From contig NZ_OY986431.1 of NCBI RefSeq assembly GCF_963920485.1, positions 2,232,001 through 2,296,000 of the forward strand: DNA of 64,000 nt, read 5' to 3'. The position numbers and the translations under genes are program-made. A model generated the notes under the pieces. The model did not search any database and was not told the DNA's origin. It was given only the letters and a program-made list of their open reading frames with translations. Of the stretch, positions 44,633 to 54,439 are shown one piece after another. The number at the start of each line of letters is the position of its first letter. Positions within the stretch are counted from its first letter, which is position 1. Origin of the DNA: Cyanobium usitatum str. Tous (lineage in GTDB: Bacteria > Cyanobacteriota > Cyanobacteriia > PCC-6307 > Cyanobiaceae).

Positions 44633-45769
44633 TTGAAGATCGCCTTTTTCACCGAAACCTTTCTGCCCAAGGTGGACGGCATCGTCACCCGGCTCACCAA
44701 GACGGTGCAGCACCTGGTGGCGGCTGGTGATGAGGTGCTGATCTTCTGCCCGGAAGGCGCCCCGGAGACCTACATGGGCGCCCAGGTGGTGGGGGTGCCA
44801 GCCATGCCCCTACCTCTCTATCCCGAGCTCAAGCTGGCCCTGCCGCGGCCGGCGGTGGCAGAAGCCCTGGATCGCTTCAAGCCCGATCTTGTCCACGTTG
44901 TCAATCCCGCCGTCCTGGGGCTCGGCGGCATCTGGCTGGCCAAAACAAAGGCCTATCCCCTGGTAGCCAGCTACCACACCCACCTGCCCAAATACCTGGA
45001 GCACTACGGCATGGGCATGCTCGAGCCGCTGCTGTGGGAACTGCTCAAAGCTGCCCACAACCAAGCCCGGCTCAACCTCTGCACCTCCACCGCCATGGTG
45101 CAAGAGCTAAGTGAGAAAGGAATCCAGCACACCGATTTGTGGCAGCGCGGCGTAGACACTGAGCTGTTCCAGCCGTCGCTGCGCTCCGATGCCATGCGCC
45201 AGCGGCTGCTAAACGGCCAGAGCGACACCGGCAAGCTGCTGCTCTACATCGGCCGCCTATCTGCGGAAAAACAGATCGAGCGGATCCGGCCCGTGCTTGA
45301 AGCAATGCCCGATGCCCGGCTGGCCCTAGTAGGAGATGGTCCCTACCGCCTGCAACTGGAGAAGATTTTTGCCGGCACACCTACCCACTTCGTAGGATAT
45401 CTAGCCGGGCAAGAGCTGGCGGCGGCCTATGCCAGCGGCGACGCCTTTCTGTTCCCCTCCAGCACCGAAACCCTGGGCCTGGTGCTGCTCGAGGCCATGG
45501 CGGCCGGCTGCCCGGTGGTGGGTGCCAACCGCGGTGGCATCCCAGACATCGTCAGCGATGGGATCAATGGCTGCCTTTACGAACCAGACCAGGAGGGCAG
45601 CCTGGCCGCGGCCGTCGAGCGCCTGCTGGGCGATGCCAGCCAGCGGGCCGAGCTGCGCACCAACGCCCGCGAGGAAGCCGAGCGCTGGGGTTGGGCCGGA
45701 GCTACCGAACAACTGCGCGGCTACTACCAGCGCCTGCTGGCCAAGCCCGACCTGCAACTGGTGGCCTGA
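44633..45769 (+). CDS. sqdX: sulfolipid (SQDG) synthase glycosyltransferase
   Basis: GT4-family glycosyltransferase that moves sulfoquinovose to diacylglycerol on thylakoid membranes. The 378 residues show IAFFTETFLPKVDGIVTRL, ASYHTHLPKYLEHYG, LYIGRLSAEKQIERI, VGDGPYRLQLEKI and the donor-binding FPSSTETLGLVLLEAMAAG. The start is TTG (TTGAAGATC), 17 bp after sqdB, so a two-gene operon is likely. It stops one base from the convergent mrdA stop. Confidence 0.95.
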   Translation: MKIAFFTETFLPKVDGIVTRLTKTVQHLVAAGDEVLIFCPEGAPETYMGAQVVGVPAMPLPLYPELKLALPRPAVAEALDRFKPDLVHVVNPAVLGLGGIWLAKTKAYPLVASYHTHLPKYLEHYGMGMLEPLLWELLKAAHNQARLNLCTSTAMVQELSEKGIQHTDLWQRGVDTELFQPSLRSDAMRQRLLNGQSDTGKLLLYIGRLSAEKQIERIRPVLEAMPDARLALVGDGPYRLQLEKIFAGTPTHFVGYLAGQELAAAYASGDAFLFPSSTETLGLVLLEAMAAGCPVVGANRGGIPDIVSDGINGCLYEPDQEGSLAAAVERLLGDASQRAELRTNAREEAERWGWAGATEQLRGYYQRLLAKPDLQLVA

Positions 45770-45770
45770 A

Positions 45771-47528
45771 TCAGGACTGGGGCGGCTGCCCCGGCAGGCT
45801 GCCCCGGAACCAAGTATTCATTAAAGCCTTCACCATCGGAGCTGCCACCGTGCCGCCATAGCCGCCGGAGTTTTCCCCGAAGGCGATGATCACCAAGGTG
45901 GGCTTTTCAGCAGGGGCATAACCACCAAACCAGGCGTGATCCGGCCTAGGGGGATCCTCGCCAGTGCCGGTTTTGCCCGCCACCGGAGGCAGGTTGGGAT
46001 CATTGAGGATCTTGGCGGTGCCAATGGTCACCACCTGACGCAACCCATCCCGCAGCACCTGCAGGGTGGCCGGCTTAAGGCCGATCCAGGTGCGTTTCGT
46101 AGGGCGCTCCACCAGGTGGGGCGTCACCAGCCAGCCCCCATTGGCCACCGCTGCATAAAGCCGCGCCATCTGAATCGGGGTCACCTGCAGGGCCCCCTGG
46201 CCAATGGCCGAGGTGATGGTGTCCACGGGTGTCCAGCCCTCACCCAGCACCTCCTGTTTCCAGGCCTGATCGCCCAGCAAGCCCGGGGTCTCCTCCTCCA
46301 CCAGCTCAATGCCAGTGACCTGGCCGTAGCCCATGCGGCGGGCGGCCTTGAACAGCTCATCGGGGCCCACCTTGAGCCCCACCTGGTAGTAGAAGGTGTT
46401 GCTGCTCACCGCCAGGGCAAGGGGAAAGCCGATCGCCCCGTGGGCGCCATGGTCGCCGTAGCAGAGGCCCGCGTAGCAAAAGGAGTTCATCGTCATCACC
46501 TTCGAGTCGGCCGCATAGAGGCCCGATTCAAGGCCTGCCACAGAGGTGACAATCTTGAAGGTGCTGGCCGGTGGAAAGCCCTGAAAGGCGCGATTCAGCA
46601 GGGGAGCATCGGGGGAATTGAGGCTGCTCCACTGGCTCGAACTTGGCGCTGGGGAAAAAACATTGGGGTCAAAGGTGGGCCGGCTGGCCAGGGCCCGAAT
46701 TGCACCGGTTTGGGGATCGAGCGCCACGATCGCCCCCTTGCGCACCCCATCGAGGGCCCGCTCTGCCGCCTGCTGCAGGGCCAGGTCCAGGGTGAGGCGC
46801 AGATCCTGGCCAGCCTTAGCTGACTTCTCCCCAATGATGCGCTGCACCTGGCCGGCGGCGTTCACCTCCACCTGCTGGCCGCCCCACTCGCCGCGCAGGT
46901 GCCCCTCAAACTGCTTCTCGACCCCACTGCGGCCCACCCGATCCTGGATCCGATAGCCATTGGGCTGGAGCTGGGTGTATTCGTCTTCCGTGATCCCGCT
47001 GGTGTAACCGAGCACGTGGGCCGCCAATCGACCGTGGGGATAGCTGCGCAGGATGTCCACATCCACCTCGGCGCCCTGGAGCCCGGCGGCCTGCTCCCGG
47101 AAGCGCAGCACCTGCTCCGACTTGAGGCCGCTAGCCAACGCGATGCGAAACCCCTCGGCATTGGCGCCGCTGCGGCGCTTCTCGTCCAGCTGGGCCGCAG
47201 GCAACCCAACCACCGTCGCCAAGCGATCTCGCAAGGCCGGCCACTGGGTGACACCCACCTCCCGCGGCTGGATATAGAGGTTGTAGGTGAGCCGGCTGGT
47301 GGCCAGCACCTGGCCATGACGATCCAAAAGGCGACCCCGGATCGGGTTGCGGGGCAGCAGCCGGATTCGGTTTTCATCGGCCCTGGCGCGGTTCTCAGCG
47401 CCATGCAACAACTGCAACCAGGCCAAGCGCGCCACCATGGCGCCGCTGAACAGCAACACCACAGCTAGCAGCAGGGCCGACTGACGGCCCATGCCGGTGT
47501 GACGGGAGGTGGCTGGACCAAAGGCCAT
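45771..47528 (-). CDS. mrdA: penicillin-binding protein 2 (peptidoglycan D,D-transpeptidase)
   Basis: Cross-links peptidoglycan for rod-type elongation. The 585 residues have an N-terminal membrane anchor (SALLLAVVLLFSGAMVARLAW), the pedestal domain (RGRLLDRHGQVLATS), and the transpeptidase with SxxK Ser322 in PPASTFKIVTS, SSN in LAVSSNTFYYQVG and KTGT in VAGKTGTGEDPP. Length and motifs match PBP2 rather than PBP3. A small hypothetical gene begins upstream with its stop 2 bp away, in the same direction. Confidence 0.95.
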   Translation of the reverse strand: MAFGPATSRHTGMGRQSALLLAVVLLFSGAMVARLAWLQLLHGAENRARADENRIRLLPRNPIRGRLLDRHGQVLATSRLTYNLYIQPREVGVTQWPALRDRLATVVGLPAAQLDEKRRSGANAEGFRIALASGLKSEQVLRFREQAAGLQGAEVDVDILRSYPHGRLAAHVLGYTSGITEDEYTQLQPNGYRIQDRVGRSGVEKQFEGHLRGEWGGQQVEVNAAGQVQRIIGEKSAKAGQDLRLTLDLALQQAAERALDGVRKGAIVALDPQTGAIRALASRPTFDPNVFSPAPSSSQWSSLNSPDAPLLNRAFQGFPPASTFKIVTSVAGLESGLYAADSKVMTMNSFCYAGLCYGDHGAHGAIGFPLALAVSSNTFYYQVGLKVGPDELFKAARRMGYGQVTGIELVEEETPGLLGDQAWKQEVLGEGWTPVDTITSAIGQGALQVTPIQMARLYAAVANGGWLVTPHLVERPTKRTWIGLKPATLQVLRDGLRQVVTIGTAKILNDPNLPPVAGKTGTGEDPPRPDHAWFGGYAPAEKPTLVIIAFGENSGGYGGTVAAPMVKALMNTWFRGSLPGQPPQS

Positions 47529-47530
47529 GG

Positions 47531-47893
47531 TCAGGCGCTGGGCTCGAGTCGCTGCTCCAGCTGCTCCAGTCGAGCAGCAATGCGGGCCAAACCCTCCTGC
47601 AGCTCTAAGGCGTCCTGGGGATCGGCCATCTCGGTGGCCACGTCGTGGACCTCCACCTTCATCACCGGGTTGCCCAGGCCGGGGCTGACCCGATCCAAAC
47701 CCTGGCGCAGCTGACTAGCGGCGGGCTCGCCCTCCTGCCGCAGGCTGCCGAGGGGATCGGCCTCCTGGCCGTCAAAGGCTGCCATCACCTCGCGCGCCCC
47801 GCCCTTACGGGCCCGTTCCACCACCGCCAAACCCACGGGCAGGACGTCCTGCATCAAGGTGAGCCGGAGAGCATCAAAGGGGTCGGTGGCCAT
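47531..47893 (-). CDS. hypothetical protein upstream of mrdA
   Basis: 120-residue protein of unknown function; I recognise it only as a conserved-looking picocyanobacterial neighbour of PBP2. It has a helical N-terminus (DPFDALRLTLMQDVLPVGLAV), a middle SPGLGNPVMKVEV, and a C-terminal coiled-coil-like helix (LARIAARLEQLEQRLEP). No signal peptide or membrane segment. The ATG is 2 bp short of overlap with mrdA at its end, so the pair is cotranscribed. Confidence 0.75.
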   Translation of the reverse strand: MATDPFDALRLTLMQDVLPVGLAVVERARKGGAREVMAAFDGQEADPLGSLRQEGEPAASQLRQGLDRVSPGLGNPVMKVEVHDVATEMADPQDALELQEGLARIAARLEQLEQRLEPSA

Positions 47894-47945
47894 GGCGGCG
47901 TTCCTGGCTCAGGAACCACAGTCTGACCTGCCTGCAGCCCGGTGC

Positions 47946-48575
47946 TCAGGGAGCCAGCCGCTGGATCCCTGGATCAACGATCACCTGACGGCAGTTCTGC
48001 TGGCTACCCCACCACCAGCCCGCCGCCACGGCGATCACCAGCAGCGAGGCCAACGGCACCAAGGCCTGGCGGGTGACATCAAGGGCCAGCCATTCGCCCC
48101 AGCCCCGCAGGGTGCGGTCCCGGTCAAAGCGTCGCCGCGCCTTCTCCTCCTCCTGCTGGCGCCGGCGCAGGGAGCGGGTCACCCAGCGCTCAAATGATTT
48201 CTTCTTAGTGACCGCCATCTTGCGCTCGACCTCGAGCAGATGGCCGGCCGAGAGCTCAGGGTTGAAGGTGCTGATCAGCTCCAGGCTCTTGAGGAACATC
48301 TCCACGGCGCCATCTTTGGCGGCCCGCTCGCCCTCCTCCAGCAGCTCCCAGTCCACCTCGGGATAAAAGCGCAGCCGGTTGCTGGCGATCTGCTCTTCCA
48401 TCAACTGGCCTGGCTCCCGCAGCCAGCGGTCCGTATTGGCATCGAAACGGCGCCAATACAGAAAGGGATTGAGATAGATGGTTTTGCCGGCCAGGACGAT
48501 GCTGTCCTGCTGCAGCCGTCGCTGTATGTCGGGATCAGGGGGTGTCGAGCTGGGGGGCGCGGAGACGGCAGTCAC
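47946..48575 (-). CDS. hypothetical membrane-anchored protein
   Basis: Conserved-looking cyanobacterial protein of 209 residues, function unknown to me. It begins IQRRLQQDSIVLAGKTIYLN, then PFLYWRRFDANTDRWLREP, has a charged coiled-coil (KKKSFERWVTRSLRRRQQEE) and one C-terminal membrane helix (LVPLASLLVIAVAAGWWWG) followed by a short outer tail. A tail-anchored arrangement is likely. The start is a GTG. Lies between the mrdA pair and guaA, all read leftward. Confidence 0.75.
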   Translation of the reverse strand: MTAVSAPPSSTPPDPDIQRRLQQDSIVLAGKTIYLNPFLYWRRFDANTDRWLREPGQLMEEQIASNRLRFYPEVDWELLEEGERAAKDGAVEMFLKSLELISTFNPELSAGHLLEVERKMAVTKKKSFERWVTRSLRRRQQEEEKARRRFDRDRTLRGWGEWLALDVTRQALVPLASLLVIAVAAGWWWGSQQNCRQVIVDPGIQRLAP

Positions 48576-48621
48576 GACGTATGGGCTGGGAGCCGATGGT
48601 ATCGAAGGTCGGCGTTCCGGG

Positions 48622-50241
48622 CTACTCCCATTCGATGGTGCCCGGCGGTTTGCTGGTGATGTCGAGCACCACCCGGTTCACACCCTTGACCTCATTGACG
48701 ATGCGGTTGGAGATTTTCTCGAGTAGGTCGTAGGGAAGGCGAGACCAATCGGCCGTCATGCCGTCTTCCGAGGAGACGCAGCGCAGCACGATCGGGAAGG
48801 CATAGGTGCGTTTATCGCCCATCACGCCCACGCTGCGCACCGGCAGCAACACGGCAAAAGCCTGCCAGATCTCGTTGTAGAGGCCCGCCTCCTTCACCTC
48901 CTCGCGCACGACCAGGTCGGCGTCACGAAGGATGTTGAGCTTCTCGCTGGTGACCTCACCGAGGATGCGAATCGCCAGACCAGGACCAGGGAAGGGGTGC
49001 CGGCCAACGATTTCCTGGGGCAGGCCCAGGCTGCGGCCCACCTTGCGCACCTCGTCTTTAAACAAACGACGCAGGGGTTCCACCAGCTTGAACTGCAGAT
49101 CCTTGGGCAGGCCACCGACGTTGTGGTGGCTTTTAATCTTCACCGCCACCCGCTCACCGGTTTTGGGATCAATGCCCGTGCCGGCGCTCTCGATCACATC
49201 GGGATAAAGGGTGCCCTGGGCCAGGTAGTCGAAAGGGCCGAGGCGCTTGCTCTCCTCTTCGAACACCCGGATGAATTCCGTGCCGATCAGCTTGCGCTTC
49301 TCCTCCGGGTCGGTGATGCCATCGAGCTTGCTGATGAAGCGCTCGCGGGCATTGATGTATTCCACATTGATGTGGAAGCGCTTGTCGAAAAACTCCACCA
49401 GGAACTCAGGCTCGCCTTTGCGCATGAAGCCTTGATCGATGAACATGCAGGTGAGCTGGTCACCAATCGCCTTATGCAGCAAAAAGGCGAGGGTGGAGGA
49501 ATCAACGCCTCCCGAGAGAGCGAGCAACACCTTCTTATCGCCGACTTGGGCGCGCACATCAGCCACCGCTTCGTCAATGAAAGCTGCTGTGGTCCAATCG
49601 GCCTCACAACCACAAATGTGGTACACGAAATTGCGCAGCATGGCCATGCCGCCGGTGGAGTGCACCACCTCGGGATGAAACTGCACGCCGTATAAGCGCC
49701 GCTGGTGATCAGCGACGGCGGCCTCTGGGGTGTTGTCGGTATGAGCCAGCCGCAAGAAGCCCTCGGGTAGCCGTTCCACCGAGTCGCCGTGGCTCATCCA
49801 CATCGTCGAGCCGTCTTCGACGTTGGTGAGCAAATCGATCGGGTCGTCAACGTGCAGTGGAGCCTTGCCGTATTCCGCCCGACCGGCGGCCACCACCGAG
49901 CCACCCAGCTGCTGCACCATCAGCTGCATGCCGTAGCAAACGCCCAGCACCGGAATCCCTAGCTCCCAAATAGCGGGGTCGCACACGGGTGCCCCCGGCT
50001 CATACACCGAACTGGGACCGCCGCTGAGAATGATGCCCCGGGGGGCAATCGCCCGCAGCTCCTCGGCGGTGGTGGTGTAGCCCATCACCAGGGAGAAGAC
50101 TTCGGTTTCCCTCACCCGCCTGGCGATCAGCTCCGAATACTGGGAGCCGAAATCAAGAATCACGATCGCCGGATAGCGCGTCGACTGGGAGGTGGCGTCG
50201 AGCTGGGGCACTGGGGCGGTAGGGGAAGCGGTGGAAGACAT
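48622..50241 (-). CDS. guaA: GMP synthase (glutamine-hydrolysing)
   Basis: Aminates XMP to GMP. The 539 residues have a glutamine amidotransferase class I domain ([42 protein letters not shown] with the catalytic Cys, GVQFHPEV) followed by the PP-loop ATPase ([17 protein letters not shown]) and a C-terminal dimerisation domain ([18 protein letters not shown], quoted in part). The ATG giving [10 protein letters not shown] is preferred; the frame runs on 68 codons into cbiD. It starts 34 bp after cbiD. Confidence 0.96.
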   Translation of the reverse strand: MSSTASPTAPVPQLDATSQSTRYPAIVILDFGSQYSELIARRVRETEVFSLVMGYTTTAEELRAIAPRGIILSGGPSSVYEPGAPVCDPAIWELGIPVLGVCYGMQLMVQQLGGSVVAAGRAEYGKAPLHVDDPIDLLTNVEDGSTMWMSHGDSVERLPEGFLRLAHTDNTPEAAVADHQRRLYGVQFHPEVVHSTGGMAMLRNFVYHICGCEADWTTAAFIDEAVADVRAQVGDKKVLLALSGGVDSSTLAFLLHKAIGDQLTCMFIDQGFMRKGEPEFLVEFFDKRFHINVEYINARERFISKLDGITDPEEKRKLIGTEFIRVFEEESKRLGPFDYLAQGTLYPDVIESAGTGIDPKTGERVAVKIKSHHNVGGLPKDLQFKLVEPLRRLFKDEVRKVGRSLGLPQEIVGRHPFPGPGLAIRILGEVTSEKLNILRDADLVVREEVKEAGLYNEIWQAFAVLLPVRSVGVMGDKRTYAFPIVLRCVSSEDGMTADWSRLPYDLLEKISNRIVNEVKGVNRVVLDITSKPPGTIEWE

Positions 50242-50275
50242 CGACAACGCTGGGCCCTGGAGCATTCGAACCAGC

Positions 50276-51466
50276 CTAGGCGTCACTCTGGGCAAGGCTG
50301 CGTAAAGCCGTGAGCAACTCCAAGCCAACCGGGCCCTGGCCGCAGATCTGGCGGGAGCGATCGAACAGCACGGCCCCCACCGCCATCGACTCCTGGCCAT
50401 AGCGGGCCAGATAGCGCAGGCTGCGCTGCTCCACCGCCGCCGCAATGGCCTGACGCAGGCGCTCGGCCCGCGGAGCGTCCCGCTGGGCCAGCTCTGCTAG
50501 GGCCGCCTCCACGGTGGGGGCATCGTGAAGGGCTTGCAGGGCCTCCCCGCCCAGCCCGGCAAGGGCCGCCAGGGCCGTGAGCACCTCGGCGCGGCCATCG
50601 GCCAGGTGGTGGTGGGTGTGGAAGATGCCGCCGGCCAGCTTGATCAATTTGCCCTGATAACCCAGTAGCAGCAGGCGGCGCACGCCGGCCTCGGCTGCCG
50701 CCACGAGCAGCGGTCCGAGCCAGTTGCCCGCCTTGAGCAAAAGCTCAGGCGGCAACCCCAGCCTGGGCGCCAGATCAAGCCCGTTCTCACCGATCACCAG
50801 CACCAGATCAGCGCAAAAAGCAGGCGCTGCGGCGCGTTCGCGCAGAGCCGCAAGGGCCTGGGCCAGCTGGTCGGGGCCGGCGCTGCGCTGCACCTCAGCC
50901 TGGGTACCGATCAAAGCCAGGCCATCCACCACCCCAAAGGCGGCATTGCTGGTGCGCTCGGCCAGACGCCTGCCCTCTGGAATCACCACCTGCAGCTCCA
51001 AACGCCGTCCCTGCGGCAGCAGGGGCCGCAGGTTGCACTCGAGCAGCTGTTCGGCATAGGCCGACACGCACGCCTCACCACTGGCCTGCAGCACCCCCAC
51101 CCCCTCGCCAGCCCGCAACTCGAGCCACCTACCTGGCCCCTCCAGCCAGCGCAATTGCACCCATAGCTGCAGGCCACGGGTGAGGTCGAGCACCTCCGGC
51201 CCCGGATCACAGCTGGACATGGCCAGCACCCAGCCATCGGCCAAGGGCGCGGCCGCTTGCACCGGCACCCGGGCGGGCAGCTCGCCGGCTGCCTCGGCTT
51301 CGGGATGGAGCCAAAGGGGCTGGTAACTCTGCCAGGGCTTGCCGAGCAGGGTCACCAGGGCCGCCCGGGCTGCGGCCGTGAGCCACACCGGCACGGTGTA
51401 TCCAGCAGTGGCATCCGCCGAAGAAGCCTCGATTTGGGTCAGCTCAAGCAACGGGCGAAAGCACAC
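50276..51466 (-). CDS. cbiD: cobalt-precorrin-5B (C1)-methyltransferase
   Basis: Methylates C1 of the corrin ring in the anaerobic (CbiD) route. The 396 residues contain the CbiD pattern [21 protein letters not shown] at the start, [37 protein letters not shown], quoted in part, and the C-terminal [12 protein letters not shown]. The start is a GTG (MCFRP) that lies near a divergent promoter for the aminotransferase gene, 57 bp away. Together with cobH it suggests de novo corrin synthesis. Confidence 0.92.
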   Translation of the reverse strand: MCFRPLLELTQIEASSADATAGYTVPVWLTAAARAALVTLLGKPWQSYQPLWLHPEAEAAGELPARVPVQAAAPLADGWVLAMSSCDPGPEVLDLTRGLQLWVQLRWLEGPGRWLELRAGEGVGVLQASGEACVSAYAEQLLECNLRPLLPQGRRLELQVVIPEGRRLAERTSNAAFGVVDGLALIGTQAEVQRSAGPDQLAQALAALRERAAAPAFCADLVLVIGENGLDLAPRLGLPPELLLKAGNWLGPLLVAAAEAGVRRLLLLGYQGKLIKLAGGIFHTHHHLADGRAEVLTALAALAGLGGEALQALHDAPTVEAALAELAQRDAPRAERLRQAIAAAVEQRSLRYLARYGQESMAVGAVLFDRSRQICGQGPVGLELLTALRSLAQSDA

Positions 51467-51523
51467 TGGTTTTTTATGGTGGTTGATTGTGCGGTCCGCC
51501 GCCGCCCGCAGTACCCCCTAGCC

Positions 51524-52678
51524 ATGCAGGACAAACTCAGCCTGATGATCCCAGGCCCCACCCCGGTGCCGGAGCGCGTCCTGCTTGCCATGGGCCGCCA
51601 TCCGATCGGCCACCGCAGCGCCGACTTTCAGAAAATCGTTAAGCGCACCACCCAACAGCTGCAGTGGCTACATCAGACAAAGGGCGACGTGCTGGTGATC
51701 ACAGGCAGCGGCACCGCTGCCATGGAGGCGGGAATCATCAACGTGCTTAGCAAGGGCGACACGGTGCTCTGCGGCGACAACGGCAAGTTTGGCGAGCGCT
51801 GGGTGAAGCTGGCCAAGGCCTATGGCCTGAACGTGCAGGTGGTCCAGGCCGAATGGGGCCAGCCCCTGGATCCAGAGGCCTTCCGCGTCGCCCTTGAAGC
51901 CGACACTGCCAAAGCGATCAAGGCCGTGATCCTCACCCACTCGGAAACCTCCACTGGGGTGATCAACGATCTGCAGACCATCGCCTCGCACGTCAAGGCC
52001 CACGGCACCGCCCTCTGCATCGCCGACTGCGTCACCAGCCTGGGCGCCTGCAATGTGCCCATGGAGGACTGGGGCATCGACGTGATCGGCTCCGGCTCCC
52101 AGAAGGGCTACATGATGCCGCCGGGGTTGGCTTTCGTGGCCATGAGCGACCGGGCCTGGGAAGCCTGCAAGCACTCAGATCTGCCGAAGTTTTATCTAGA
52201 TCTGGCCAAATACCGCAAATCGGCCCATGCCGACAGCAACCCCTTCACCCCGGCCATCAACCTCTACTTCGCCCTCGAAGCAGCCCTGGAAATGATGCAA
52301 GCAGAGGGCCTTGAAAAGATCTTTGCCCGCCATGCCCGTCACCGGGCCGCCGCCCAGGCAGGCATGCAGGCGATTGGTCTGCCCCTCTATGCCGCGGAGG
52401 GCTGCGGCAGCCCGGCCATCACCGCTGTGGCGCCAGAAGGCATCGACGCCGAAGCGATGCGCAAAGCCGTGAAAGAAAAGTTCGACATCCTGCTGGCTGG
52501 TGGCCAGGATCACCTCAAGGGCAAGGTGTTCCGCATCGGCCACCTGGGCTTTGTTTGTGATCGCGACGTGCTCACCGCCGTAGCTGCCATCGAAGCAACC
52601 CTGCAGGATCTGGGCTTACACAAAGGCAGCGCCGGTGCTGGCGTAGCCGCCTGTGCAGCAGCCCTGGCCCAGGGCTGA
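51524..52678 (+). CDS. alanine-glyoxylate / serine-pyruvate-type aminotransferase
   Basis: PLP class V aminotransferase, likely in photorespiratory glyoxylate/serine conversion. The 384 residues start MIPGPTPVPERVLLAMGRHPIGH, quoted in part, ITGSGTAAMEAGIINVL, then THSETSTGVINDL, the PLP pocket ADCVTSLGA and the Schiff-base Lys194 in GSGSQKGYMMPPG. HLKGKVFRIGHLG closes the fold. Cyanobacterial members are sometimes called soluble-hydrogenase small subunit, a misleading name. The open frame runs 89 codons upstream but that part is not conserved. Confidence 0.93.
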   Translation: MQDKLSLMIPGPTPVPERVLLAMGRHPIGHRSADFQKIVKRTTQQLQWLHQTKGDVLVITGSGTAAMEAGIINVLSKGDTVLCGDNGKFGERWVKLAKAYGLNVQVVQAEWGQPLDPEAFRVALEADTAKAIKAVILTHSETSTGVINDLQTIASHVKAHGTALCIADCVTSLGACNVPMEDWGIDVIGSGSQKGYMMPPGLAFVAMSDRAWEACKHSDLPKFYLDLAKYRKSAHADSNPFTPAINLYFALEAALEMMQAEGLEKIFARHARHRAAAQAGMQAIGLPLYAAEGCGSPAITAVAPEGIDAEAMRKAVKEKFDILLAGGQDHLKGKVFRIGHLGFVCDRDVLTAVAAIEATLQDLGLHKGSAGAGVAACAAALAQG

Positions 52679-52687
52679 GCAAACGTC

Positions 52688-52719
52688 TGGGGAGAGCAGG
52701 CTTTGCGCCGTTCTCCCCA
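52688..52719 (+). terminator. candidate hairpin after the aminotransferase gene
   Basis: Eight-base perfect stem TGGGGAGA (52688-52695) and TCTCCCCA (52712-52719) with a 16-nt loop, 9 bp after the stop and 30 bp before tRNA-Gly. A modest T-rich stretch (TTTGATTTAT) follows, but not directly. Plausible terminator or attenuator. Confidence 0.5.
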
Positions 52720-52748
52720 AGACTCTGCTAATTTGATTTATACACTTT

Positions 52749-52820
52749 GCGGGTGTAATTCAGTGGTAGAATGTCAGCTTCCCAAGCTGAACGTCGCCGG
52801 TTCGAATCCGGTCACCCGCT
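52749..52820 (+). tRNA. tRNA-Gly (anticodon CCC)
   Basis: 72-nt cloverleaf: acceptor stem GCGGGTG/CACCCGC with a U discriminator, D arm ATTCAGTGGTAGAAT, anticodon loop TTCCCAA (anticodon CCC) on a GTCAG/CTGAA-type stem, and T arm GGTTCGAATCC. CCA is not encoded. It reads GGG codons, which complements the GCC isoacceptor at 4.9 kb. Confidence 0.94.
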
Positions 52821-52895
52821 TTATTCTCAGTCCCTGGATTTAGGCCAAAGGCGAATTGGGCCAGGGCCAATTCAACTCAGAGAAACTAGCCTGAT

Positions 52896-53129
52896 TCAGC
52901 CACGGGGCTTGATCAACTGCAAAACCTGGGGGCCGGTGGCCGCCATCCGGCGCTCGCCATCCAAAGCAGCAATGATGAAGCGCGCGGCCTGGGACAAATC
53001 TCCTTGCTCAGCAGCAAGGCGCGCCCGGGCCTCATCGGCCCGAATCGAAACAAGGAATCTTTCGCGCCCGTCAGCCGAGGGTACGGCCAACGAGGAAGTA
53101 CGCGCTGGGCTAGTAAAAATGGCAGTCAT
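52896..53129 (-). CDS. small hypothetical protein
   Basis: 77-residue protein, function unknown. It has a soluble, charged core (RERFLVSIRADEARARLAA, EQGDLSQAARFIIAALDGER) and a basic C-terminus (LQLIKPRG). The composition, with few odd codons, suggests a real gene. I use the internal ATG giving MTAIFTSPAR. Starts a leftward run of three small genes after tRNA-Gly(CCC). Confidence 0.65.
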   Translation of the reverse strand: MTAIFTSPARTSSLAVPSADGRERFLVSIRADEARARLAAEQGDLSQAARFIIAALDGERRMAATGPQVLQLIKPRG

Positions 53130-53291
53130 CTCAACGGTATCTGAACGGGAATTGCCCACACAAAATCAGCTTTAGCCATCCTGGCAAGGGTTGATATATC
53201 CCTTGCAAGATTAAAGCATTCATTTTGATCATACGCCAGGCTGAACATGCCAAGTGAAAACATCACCTAGCTCAACCCAAGACCCCCAGCT

Positions 53292-53549
53292 TCAGGTTCC
53301 TGGCTCTTCCCGATTGCCACCCAATGCGGCAATTTGATCACGCAAAGACTGGGATCGCTGCTCATCACCGCGGGTGAGGGCCACTGCAAGTGCAAACTCA
53401 AGCTTCTCCAACTGATGCTCCCCCTCTCCAGAGGTAGGTGGGTAGCCGCTGCGGCCGGAAGAAGCCTGGTTGGCAACCGACTGACCTAAGGCCGAGGCTT
53501 GCGAGCAGCGATTGGTGGAACCGTTTTGGGAGGGTGTGGGGTATGCCAT
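53292..53549 (-). CDS. small hypothetical protein
   Basis: 85-residue protein, function unknown. The first half is Ser/Gly/Gln-rich and unstructured-looking; the second is a helix-helix unit (EHQLEKLEFALAVALTRGDE, then QRSQSLRDQIAALGGNREE) that recalls the UvrB/UvrC-type short hairpin, but the match is by eye only. Confidence 0.6.
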   Translation of the reverse strand: MAYPTPSQNGSTNRCSQASALGQSVANQASSGRSGYPPTSGEGEHQLEKLEFALAVALTRGDEQRSQSLRDQIAALGGNREEPGT

Positions 53550-53593
53550 AACTGCTTTCTTACCATTCTGACACCATTGGCCAGCCCCCGGGA

Positions 53594-53863
53594 TCAGGCC
53601 GCTGCCGCCATTTCATCGTTTTGGTAGGTGAGCTTGTTTTGATCGGTGAGCTCAAGCAAGGCGCGACAGTCGACTAGCAGTCGTTCAACGTTGTCGAGAC
53701 TGGTGATCTCCTGGGGATCCCGCTCCCCTTGGCGATCAAGTTGCAGCTCCGTGGCTTCCAAACGCTGCTCCAGCCTCACCAGCCGCTGGGAGAGGGCGTG
53801 CACGGTTTGGGCCAAATCCTCAGCATTACGGCTGATGCGGAAGGAAACCGACTCGTAAGCCAT
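53594..53863 (-). CDS. small coiled-coil hypothetical protein
   Basis: 89-residue mostly helical protein of unknown role. Heptad-like patterning is clear in LAQTVHALSQRLVRLEQRLE and ATELQLDRQGERDPQEITSL; the end DNVERLLVDCRALLELTDQN is also helical. The ATG giving MAYESVSFRISR is used, since the open frame before it looks like a chance extension. Divergent from the exported-protein gene at 54.0 kb. Confidence 0.65.
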   Translation of the reverse strand: MAYESVSFRISRNAEDLAQTVHALSQRLVRLEQRLEATELQLDRQGERDPQEITSLDNVERLLVDCRALLELTDQNKLTYQNDEMAAAA

Positions 53864-54001
53864 GGCAATCAGGGCATGGGAGCCGATCACAACACACAAA
53901 CCAGCAGCAGCCAAGGCCAGAGCTCTTCCCGGCCCCAGACTCGACTTAGGCCAAAGAGATCGATACGTTGGACCCCGGTATCCCCGTTGACGCCCCAGGC
54001 C

Positions 54002-54439
54002 ATGGCACTAAAAATGACTTTCCGGCAGATTCCCGGGTTGCGCCTTGCCCTGCTGGTCTTGCTAAGCAGCGCTGCTGGATTCGGCCTCGCCCTACCCGGC
54101 CAGGCCCAGACAGCTGAGGCCAACACCGCCGCCGCCAACGCCGGCTCAGGGGGCAAGGGGGCTCAGATTTACTGCTTTATGCGCAACAGCGGCAACAACC
54201 ACCAGGTGAGCTGGGATGCCGCCTACGCGGTGATCAAACGCCAAAACGACAAACTGTTCAAGACCTCCCCGGAGCACGCCGCGGTGATGATCACGGAAGC
54301 TGTGGTGCAGAACCCCAGCGTATTTCCCGACTGCGGCCGCTACCTAGGTGACCTGTTCGCAAAGCCCGAAGCCAAGCCAGATGCCAGCACCAGCCCAGCG
54401 ACTGGCGGCACCTCCCGCAGTGAGTGGCTGGGTCAGTAG
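54002..54439 (+). CDS. hypothetical exported protein
   Basis: 145-residue protein with a signal peptide (LRLALLVLLSSAAGFGLALPGQA). The mature part contains GAQIYCFMRNSGNNHQVSWD, AAYAVIKRQNDKLFKTSPEH and ITEAVVQNPSVFPDCGRYLG, with two Cys that might pair. I recognise it only as a picocyanobacterial-type hypothetical. An ATG four codons later is an alternative start. The next gene overlaps its last 20 bp. Confidence 0.7.
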   Translation: MALKMTFRQIPGLRLALLVLLSSAAGFGLALPGQAQTAEANTAAANAGSGGKGAQIYCFMRNSGNNHQVSWDAAYAVIKRQNDKLFKTSPEHAAVMITEAVVQNPSVFPDCGRYLGDLFAKPEAKPDASTSPATGGTSRSEWLGQ